64,000 bases of DNA. Origin: Hypholoma sublateritium FD-334 SS-4. Lineage: Eukaryota > Basidiomycota > Agaricomycetes > Agaricales > Strophariaceae. The stretch lies in contig KN817621.1 in NCBI GenBank assembly GCA_000827495.1, positions 62,001 to 126,000 of the forward strand, written 5' to 3'. Shown here piece by piece: positions 56,708 to 64,000 of the stretch. A program made the translations under genes and the position numbers. Under the pieces are notes generated by a model. The model saw nothing but the letters and a program-made list of their open reading frames with translations, did no database searches and was not told where the DNA came from. Each line of letters starts with the position of its first letter. The stretch's first letter is position 1.

Positions 56708-57038
56708 AATTTTGAGGGGGTGGGGGATAGGGTATCTAGGACCTTTTTAAAGTGTAGAAAGGAAAAGGGGCAGAAAAAGTCGGAAGAGAGGCTGAAGGGC
56801 TGGCGGGAGGATTGATTGAAGAATCTGTAGGGAATAGATAACTGCTTTATACTCCGATTAGATAATTCCTTCCTTTTTTTGACGAGTCACGGCATGTCAC
56901 AGGGTGACTTCGCGTGTCCGTCGCGGTGCCGAATCCAAACTCCTTGCTCAACTTTTGCGGTCTTTCTCACTGGATATCGGTTTCAAAATCCTGTATATGA
57001 CTCACCCATAAGCTCCTCTCCGAATATTACTTTCCTGG
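56708..57038. promoter_or_regulatory. Divergent promoter region between eIF6 and NDUFAF7
   Basis: About 331 bp lies between two divergent start codons, too little for separate long promoters, so shared elements are likely. No defined motif was recognised. Confidence 0.45.
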
Positions 57039-58811
57039 ATGCTCGGGAAGGCATTTCTGACTCGGTCGTCTATCTGGCTCCCCGTTTCATCGCTGCGGTC
57101 ATGGCGGGTTCGACCACGCTCCCTGGATAGCCCGCGATGGAATCACGCGGCGCCCAAGAAAACCGTGGTGGAACAATACCTGCTTGACCGCGTCAAGGTT
57201 CAGACCTTGTTTTCCCAGCTTCAGCCTCATGACTCACGGAGATATCAGCTGGCAGGTCCTCTTTCGTTCGCAACGTACATGCAGCAGTGCCTCTCGCATC
57301 CGACGCACGGCTATTACATGAATCCCGCAAATAGCGTATTTGGTGCCCGCGGAGACTTCATCACGAGTCCAGAGATCAGTCAGATGTTCGGCGAGGTATG
57401 TGCATGCGTTTCTCCTGCGGGTGCTCGGACAGTGACGACCTTGCAGTACACTGGATAGCTTGTCGCAATATGGCTGATCTCGCAATACAAAACGGCCGGA
57501 AATGATTTGCCGGTACGGTTTATTGAACTGGGCCCCGGAAAAGGCACGCTCATGGCGGATATCTTGCGGGTGGGATCCACATTTTCTATCCATTGAAGAA
57601 GTACTGGGCTCACTTAGAATGCAGGTCGCCCTAAAATTCCTTCCTGGCAAGCCCGTCAATATTCATCTTGTAGAAACCAGCGCGTCCATGCGCGCAAACC
57701 AAAAGGATCTTCTCACCTTTGACGAGAATCCTCACGTCAACGTGAACTGGCACGATTCGCTCAACGAAATATCGCCCAGTCCTTTGGAGTACACCATGCT
57801 TGTAGCGCATGAATTCTTCGACGCGTTGCCTATACATATGTTGCAAGTTCGTGATATTTGTGTGGCTCTAAAGGATCAAGCTGATAATACCTATCAAAAG
57901 AAAACAGAAACTGGTCAATGGCATGAAGTCCTTGTCGCATCGAACGCAATCCCAGAGAATCGCAACAGTCAACAACAGACAACAACTGTTGAAATCGACC
58001 GTCCTTCACACAGTTCTGCAGAAGAAGCACCAGCAAAAAAAGCCAACCTTGATTCCACCGAAACCATTCAATCGATTCCTGCAACGTCCACAGAATCTTT
58101 CCGTTATGTGCTGGCGCCGACGCCCACCCCCGTCTCAACGGTCCTCGGCCACTCCTCGCTTCGGTTCAACCAACTTTCTGCAGGGTCAATGCTAGAGGTT
58201 TGCCCAACATCTTTTAAAGTAGCTCGCAAAGTCGGTGAACTGCTCGCCAAAGGAAAACCGGGTGAAGAGGCGCCTTCCATGGGGGGATGTGGATTGATAA
58301 TCGATTATGGAGCGAACCACGCGTTCGGGAATACCTTGAGGGTGCGTTCGTATGTTAATTTGAATGCATTTTCATTCATTTTATTGCGGTTCAGGCATTT
58401 CAAAATCATAAGATTGTGAATGTGTTCCATGAGCCAGGAAACTCGGATCTAACGGCTAATGTCGACTTCGCCTACCTAAAGGAAGCCATGGGGGATTTAG
58501 GTTCGTCTCGAATACTGTCTGCGGTCCTGCTCAAGCCCGCTAATTTGTTCGGTAAATGAATAGTGACTATACATGGGCCGATGCTCCAAGGCGACTTCCT
58601 GAAGAATATGGGTCTCCCATTCCGCTTGCAAGGACTGCTAAGATCTGCAAAGTCGGAGGAACGAAGGGAGGAGCTGCGTGGGGCGGCTGCCAGATTGGTG
58701 GATCCTGTGGGTATGGGTAAGGAGTATCAGGTGCTGGGGATCACTGGCGAATCCCTGAGCGCTGACGCTCCCGTGTGGCCATTTGTACCAGAAACCCCAC
58801 CAGCAACTTAG
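57039..58811 (+). CDS. NDUFAF7: Mitochondrial protein arginine methyltransferase NDUFAF7 (MidA family)
   Basis: Exons 57039-57395, 57459-57569, 57625-57846, 57901-58341, 58395-58500 and 58564-58811 give 494 aa. The N-terminus is Arg-rich without acidic residues for about 30 positions (FLTRSSIWLPVSSLRSWRVR), a typical mitochondrial presequence. Family motifs are SFATYMQQCLSHPTHGYYMN, GDFITSPEISQMFGE, the SAM-binding loop FIELGPGKGTLMADILR (about residue 143), VAHEFFDALPIHMLQ, GCGLIIDYGANHAFGNTLRA and ANVDFAYLKEAM. The enzyme dimethylates an arginine on NDUFS2 and is required for complex I assembly. A Ser/Thr/Gln-rich insert of about 60 residues follows HEVLVASN. It ends 64 bp from the convergent FRA10AC1 gene. 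Confidence 0.93.
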
Positions 58812-58875
58812 ATAGGGTGGTATATATATAGGTTGACTGCTGATAATGGAGTCGTTGAGACTTCACAAGAATGGG

Positions 58876-59780
58876 TCATGAGGTCTTCAGCGGAGAATGT
58901 CTACGCCTCGAGTGGCGACTTTCTGTGCCAGACGGACGAGGAGACCTCGATCGAGAACCGCGGCGTCTCCGCGACGACCGCTCTGTTTGGTTTTCATCCT
59001 CTCTAGGTCTCTTCTTATTCCGCAACATCTCGTGGTCGTCCTCTTCAGGGCCACTTTCCACCTTGATAGCAACGTGGGCATCTTCTAGCGACTCTGCAGG
59101 CGGAGCATGCCTCTCTTTTTCCTTGGTCCGCTTCCACATCAGCTTCTTTACACATTTGCGGCAAAGCACGACTTTGACGAGGGCTGACTTGCTTTCCCCA
59201 TGTTCGGTATATGCAAAGGGTAGCTCCAGAGTCGTCAACGCGACTGGAGACGCGCTTTCGTCCCGCAAGCGCGCATCGAAATGGTGTTCGCAGCGGGTGT
59301 TTCCGCAGGTCGTTTCGCCGGAGCCTGCGAGAACTTCCTCTTCCGTCCTCCAGCGGAGAGAGAACTGCAATATTCACGCGGATCGTCAGCAGCATGGCGA
59401 GGACAGGAAATGTGAGCGTACGTTGCCCGATTTGTAATGCTTAAGATCGCACACCGCGAACTCGCGGTAGAGGTTTGAATAGTACTTCCCAGCAAGCTTT
59501 TCATCCCATGTTGACGGCTTCTCGTCTTCTTCTCGTAAGAACCTGCGGTAAGAACTTAGTTCGCGGGTCAATGGCGCGTGGAGGGTAAGTAAACCCACTT
59601 GTGGGATGCTTTCAGGATCTCGAATTCAGTTATTCCAACTGGTCGGGGAGCAGCATTTTTGGACGAGCTCGCGTATGGATATAAGGCCATATGTAGGAGA
59701 GCCAACGAAGTTATGAGAGGTGCTAGTGAGCGGTAAGCGCTGAAAGCCACTGCATCTGACTCGCGAATACGACGGGTCAT
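58876..59780 (-). CDS. FRA10AC1: FRA10AC1-like protein (spliceosome-associated)
   Basis: Exons 59780-59599, 59542-59422 and 59364-58876 give 263 aa. The conserved domain runs from DEKLAGKYYSNLYREFAVCD through KSGNFSLRWRTEEEVLAGSG, CGNTRCEHH, LELPFAYTEHGESKSALVKV and LCRKCVKKLMWKR. The CxxxxC...CxxC pairs could bind zinc. The C-terminus is rich in Arg/Ser (RRRRGSRSRSPRP), like other splicing proteins. The human protein co-purifies with the catalytically active spliceosome, so a nuclear role in splicing is likely by homology. The 3' end faces NDUFAF7; the 5' end is 210 bp from a divergent F-box-like gene. Confidence 0.88.
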
Positions 59781-59990
59781 GCCGGCGGAGGTCGAATCCT
59801 ACAGGTGGCGCCGCGTGTTACAGTTGCGCTTGACTTTCCAGGTTGTGGTTCACTTTCTCGACATTTCGCGTTAGGCTATCGCCAACCGGCGCTCGAATAC
59901 TCGCACAGTATTCAATTCACAAACTATTCAACTCAGAAAAGCCGCCATTCCACGGACTTTTTTCTGTTGTGCAGCGGCCAAGATATAAAT

Positions 59991-60869
59991 ATGCCCCAAA
60001 CACTTCCTTTCGATGTCCTAGAGATCATCGTCGATCTTCTCGCCGCTGAAGACGACCAAAATTCAACTCTCGTCAAACTGTGCTCTTTAATATGTCATTC
60101 GCTGGTCTACTGCTGCAGGAAATATATCTTCCGGACCATCACTATTGGCCTTCCGACAAACGCGACGAACTGTTCCCCAGAACATTTGTCGCTTATCCCC
60201 TCACGCCTCTGCTGGCTGATTTCCCATGCACCTCACATTGCTAATTATGTTCGTGTTCTCAAAGTGGGACTTAGCGAAGGGCCAACACCCTACGATAAAT
60301 GTCGAAAATTCCCTCGTATCCTTCGGCAGTTCACGAACATCGAATCTCTTACGCTGGACGCTCTACATGCATCGCGAGATGAAAAACCAACAACCATAAG
60401 CTGGAAACACGTCAAGCAGCCTATCAAAGATGCCACACTCTCCCTCGTTCAAATCGGAACACTCAAGTCTCTCACTTTGCGGAGAATAAGAGCCTTTCCT
60501 CTTTCACAAATCATATTCGGGGTTAATTTGCGAAGTTTGCACATTTTCAATGTCCAAATCTTGGATTACTACTCTCCTCACGCCAATTCGACGCCTCTAC
60601 CGCTTGTCCAGCCAATTAAACTCTATGAATATAGTGCAGCAGGCCATGCCAGTCCTCAACAGACGACCGCAATTTTTGCTGCAAGGCGATTCGATAATCA
60701 AATTCCTGTCTTTGATATCAGTCAACTACACTATCTTCGGATCGAAGATCACTTCCTTCCCTTAGATGTGATAACGTCTGGTACACTAAAACGAGCGGCG
60801 CAGGTGGCACGGCATATGAAGAAGCGATACTATTACTACGAGGACAGCTCCGCTGGAGCTCACGAGTAG
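59991..60869 (+). CDS. F-box/LRR-like protein, intronless, 3'-truncated paralogue
   Basis: The single exon encodes 292 aa from the ATG at 59991. The N-terminus TLPFDVLEIIVDLLAAEDDQ is a degenerate F-box-like helix pair of the type common in agaricomycetes. Then come KYIFRTITIGLP, SRLCWLISHAPHIANYVRVL, LSLVQIGTLKSLTLRRIRA and VFDISQLHYLRIEDHFLPLD. It aligns end to end with the next gene but loses homology after FLPLDV. It ends in an unrelated, Lys/Tyr-rich tail (KKRYYYYEDSSAGAHE), so about 150 residues are missing. It may be a truncated copy. If functional it would be an SCF-type substrate adaptor; that is inference. Confidence 0.65.
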   Translation: MPQTLPFDVLEIIVDLLAAEDDQNSTLVKLCSLICHSLVYCCRKYIFRTITIGLPTNATNCSPEHLSLIPSRLCWLISHAPHIANYVRVLKVGLSEGPTPYDKCRKFPRILRQFTNIESLTLDALHASRDEKPTTISWKHVKQPIKDATLSLVQIGTLKSLTLRRIRAFPLSQIIFGVNLRSLHIFNVQILDYYSPHANSTPLPLVQPIKLYEYSAAGHASPQQTTAIFAARRFDNQIPVFDISQLHYLRIEDHFLPLDVITSGTLKRAAQVARHMKKRYYYYEDSSAGAHE

Positions 60870-61201
60870 GAGGCAGTATATTAAGCTCACAAATAATGAA
60901 GGGATGTAGGGAACGAACCAAATACAGATAAGGCATGTGAGAGGGGCGATTGTTTTCCTGTCTAAAAATTGCCTGTCTCATTTTTTTGGTATGTAGGCTT
61001 ATATCGGCGCGTTGCAGGGCTGGACGCATGTATGAGAAAGCTACCACCGATGTTGACTCATCCGAGTTCAAACGTAATGAAATTTGTTCTTGGTTTGTTC
61101 ATGTGGGTTTGTGTGCAACACCCTTGGAACATAAGGCAACGCTTTGACATGGTCATCTCTTTCCCCCCATCTGTCGCCATTACAAGCACTAAATCCCAGA
61201 T
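60870..61201. other. Intergenic between the two F-box-like paralogues
   Basis: No gene seen. It probably holds the promoter of the downstream copy and the remains of the deleted 3' part of the upstream copy. Confidence 0.45.
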
Positions 61202-62536
61202 ATGGCTCAAGGCTTATCCATTCCCTTCGACATCCTAGAGGACATCATTGATATTCTCGCAGCCGATGACGATACAGATTCGACCTTTGTGAAGCCATGC
61301 GCATTGCTATGCCGATCACTGCTCCATCGCTCCAGAAAACATATCTTTCGGACCATCACTATTGGCCTCCCGATGACGTTGACTGACGAACGCCCAAAAT
61401 TATTCCCGCAAATGCCGTCGCGCCTCAGTAGGCTGATGTCCCGCACACCCGAAATTGCAGACTATGTCCGCGTGCTCCAACTTGGGGTTGGTACGGGGAA
61501 GAAGTATTATTCCAAATGCCGACAGCTCCCTTCGACTCTCTGCCAGTTCAAACACGTTGAAACCCTCTTGTTGAGCGCCCAAAGCGCATCACGCACCAAA
61601 AGCGTGAAAATCTTAGACTGGACGGACGTCAGGCCGCCTATGCAGAATGCCATACTATCCATTATCCAGCTCGGAACACTCAAGACTCTCATTTTGTGGA
61701 AAATAATCTTCCCTATTTTTCAGGTCAAATTCGGTGTCAATGTACGCGCTCTGCATACTGCTGACGTCGACTTTTTTGAACCGAACGACGAAGGATCGCA
61801 AGCCGGGCCTGAGCCTCAAGATGCTGTCCAGCCTATTCAGCTTCGCACTTACAGTATGGGTTACAACTGTGGAGCACAGTCAACTATACTCTTGGAAGCA
61901 AAATGGTCCTATGGTCGACCCGTCTTTGACTTCAGTCACCTCCGCAATCTCGACGCCGAATGTTACTTTCTTCCGCTGGATTTTGATGTGGTACGAAGTA
62001 TTATCAATAAAACTGCTCATCTGACTAGTCTCTTCCTCGCAAGTGAAGTAGTTCTTATGAAATTTCCTGTGCCCAAGGCTGACTTACCCATAATCGCAGT
62101 CAATTGCCTCGCTACGACTGCCCTCGGTGTGCTCCTCGGCGGGCTCTCTGGTACGACCCTCCGAACACTGAAGAAAATTACAATCTACCGTCCTGTTATC
62201 CACGGGTGGAACGGCACGCCCATGGCGGGTCTCAATGACGGACTCTTAGCAATGAGCCGCTTCCCCAACGTTCTCGAAGAGCTAAAATACTCCGAGCGGC
62301 TCCTCCTCGAAGATCTACGGTACAGCGGAGGAGCCGAACTAGAAAAACTCGACGCCACCCTCGGTTCACCCAAATGGCAATGTCTGAAGGCGGTATCGCT
62401 CGGTTTCACAGTGCGACACAGACACGGCCCTGCTTCCGCGAAGCAGGTGGAAACGGCGCTTCGCCAGCAGCATTTCCCCATTTTATCTGGCCGCGAGAAA
62501 GTATCTCTCAGTTTCTTGGTTGTCAACGATACTTAA
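61202..62536 (+). CDS. F-box/LRR-like protein, intronless, full-length paralogue
   Basis: The single exon encodes 444 aa from the ATG at 61202. It opens with LSIPFDILEDIIDILAADDD, an F-box-like segment, then KHIFRTITIGLP, SRLMSRTPEIADYVRVLQLG, ILSIIQLGTLKTLILWKI and VFDFSHLRNLDAECYFLPLD. The C-terminal half has leucine-rich strands (TALGVLLGGLSGTTLRTLKK, SRFPNVLEELKYSERLLLED). The repeated leucine-rich pattern suggests an LRR-type surface. Members of this family are very numerous in agaricomycetes and mostly uncharacterised. The lack of introns is unusual in this window. Confidence 0.72.
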   Translation: MAQGLSIPFDILEDIIDILAADDDTDSTFVKPCALLCRSLLHRSRKHIFRTITIGLPMTLTDERPKLFPQMPSRLSRLMSRTPEIADYVRVLQLGVGTGKKYYSKCRQLPSTLCQFKHVETLLLSAQSASRTKSVKILDWTDVRPPMQNAILSIIQLGTLKTLILWKIIFPIFQVKFGVNVRALHTADVDFFEPNDEGSQAGPEPQDAVQPIQLRTYSMGYNCGAQSTILLEAKWSYGRPVFDFSHLRNLDAECYFLPLDFDVVRSIINKTAHLTSLFLASEVVLMKFPVPKADLPIIAVNCLATTALGVLLGGLSGTTLRTLKKITIYRPVIHGWNGTPMAGLNDGLLAMSRFPNVLEELKYSERLLLEDLRYSGGAELEKLDATLGSPKWQCLKAVSLGFTVRHRHGPASAKQVETALRQQHFPILSGREKVSLSFLVVNDT

Positions 62537-64000
62537 ACGCTGGTTGTAACAATTGTAACAACGCACAATGCTTGTTTTTGATTGGACTCGATTAATACTT
62601 GATTGATTCTCGATTATTTAGCTTATCGACAACCGCAGGCAGTGTTCTGTGGACTGAACAACGGTAAGACTTAACTCAATGAGTATATTACCGTACACTG
62701 GCAGCGATACAATCAATATGTAAACCATAGATGTATCGGGACGCTTTGCGGCACGCAGCAACTCCACGCCGTCCCCGCGCCCCACTGGAAAGTCAGATTG
62801 TTATTTTTCAACCTCTCCAAATATATACAAGATCAGCCTCGCTTCGCTGCGGCAAAGAGTGGTCAAATCTACGCAGAACAGGCTATTTACTGTCAATAAA
62901 TAAGAAATCCTGAATGAGGAAAGCTTTCAACTTTGGTCCTCGAGCTAGAAAAGGATGGAAATATCAGACAAACAAAAGCGTGTCATAATTATAAGTATAT
63001 GAGTGATATTATCGTTTTGGATACCCGGCAGAATGAACGGAAGACCTTGGGAAGACGGTTTATGTACCATTTTGCTGGGTGTCCGAGAGGAGAAAGCGAA
63101 TAGAAATAATAATGATAGAGGACTCCACTTGATTGAAATTCGGTACCTCTCTATTTTCTCTCCATCACTAGCAGCGGCAGGCGTTATCCTCATTGCAATC
63201 ACACTATCCATCAATCTCAACTCGCCTCGCGATGGATTCACGTAGCTGCAGTATTTAGAAATTAGCGCATACTTAGCCTTGGATCTTCAAGGTCTTGTGC
63301 ACTGGATATGCAGACACCGCTGTTCGGGCGCATGAGTCCGGTATGTCATTAGCACTGGGACTCGGCAATGGATGTGTTTCTCAAGGTTGGCGGATTAGAT
63401 TTTTCCTTTCACGATCCCTTAGCCACCACTTATCTCGAGGTGCCGCCGCCGACCAACTACATGGCGCCCCCGCTCAGGCGCTTCGTCGCATGCATTGATA
63501 GCAGTGTAAATCCGACCATCGTTGGCACAGAATACTACTTATTTCTGGACTTCTAAGACTCTCTATCTACTGCTTTCCATCAATTGGGTTTTTGTCCTCT
63601 ACAATGACACTAGTTGTATCGGAGTATCGCACACGCCTTACTTGAATGATCATACAATTTTGTTAAATTGACTCTGTTGGCATTACAGTTGCCACATTGT
63701 TGGCTGGGAAGTCCATATATATTCCACCCCTTCGTCATTTAATATTATCTGGGATGTAATCCTATGGTGTCTGAGATCTGAGGTCATGTTGACTAGGAAC
63801 ACAGTTTTGAAATCAATTGGGATCAGATACAATAAACTTCCTGAATGCTTCGAAGCACTGCAAGACAATACACCTATTTTCCAAAGGCCGCATCCCTTTG
63901 CCACGCACTACGTATTGGAAATGGTCTGGTACAGGGGGAATAAACCGAAAGACTATTGTCTCTTGTGCAGGGTAAGACGCCGTTGATAAAGCCTCTTGCA
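62537..64000. other. No supportable gene to the window end
   Basis: AT-rich, with only short frames. A plus-strand stretch at 63368-63556 (VGGLDFSFHDPLATTYLEVP) is protein-like but unrecognised and isolated. A gene may begin or end beyond the window. Confidence 0.4.

Overview
The window is nuclear DNA of a filamentous fungus, almost certainly an agaricomycete basidiomycete. The evidence is the density of 47-70 nt GT-AG introns (a dozen or more in some genes), a Plavaka-type DNA transposon of the kind known from mushroom-forming fungi, and the gene families present. The species cannot be told from the sequence; a polypore-like genome would fit, but that is a guess.

Layout. (1) 1-14 kb is repeat-rich. 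It holds a 542-bp foldback element (341-882), two multi-exon genes of unknown function (1575-3449 and 4819-6323), a Plavaka transposase gene whose nine exons join without any stop or frameshift (7636-11874), and a small reconstructed gene for a coiled-coil / Cys-cluster / tail-anchor protein (12776-13483). (2) 15-21 kb is a gene graveyard. It holds relics of an F-box-like gene, a dienelactone hydrolase (nucleophile codon now a stop), a metal-dependent cyclase (middle deleted), a TPR/Ski3-like protein and an unrecognised protein, plus a second foldback. (3) 21-24.6 kb has two small unknown genes, a 105-bp tandem repeat and non-coding DNA. (4) 24.6-33.5 kb carries three same-strand alpha-arrestin-like paralogues with shared exon structure, including an 18-nt microexon. 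A secreted S10 serine carboxypeptidase gene lies between the first and second. (5) 34.4-37.2 kb is a divergent pair: SDE2 and a DUF1295/steroid-5-alpha-reductase-type membrane protein. (6) 37.2-41.4 kb is a desert. (7) 41.4-47 kb is a very large PPS1-type dual-specificity phosphatase. (8) 48.1-53.7 kb holds two tandem MFS drug:H+ antiporter-type transporters. (9) 54.7-59.8 kb is a compact conserved block: HSP10, eIF6/TIF6, NDUFAF7 and FRA10AC1. (10) 60-62.5 kb holds two intronless F-box/LRR-like paralogues, the first truncated at its 3' end. (11) 62.5-64 kb shows nothing convincing.

How it fits together. The right half is ordinary euchromatin with housekeeping genes: chaperonin, ribosome assembly factor, complex I assembly factor and two splicing-associated factors. 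Plasma-membrane and secretion-related families, arrestin adaptors and MFS pumps, have expanded locally by tandem duplication. The left third is a mobile-element and decay zone. All exon models were worked out by hand from splice consensus, frame continuity and recognition of family motifs; no database search was possible.
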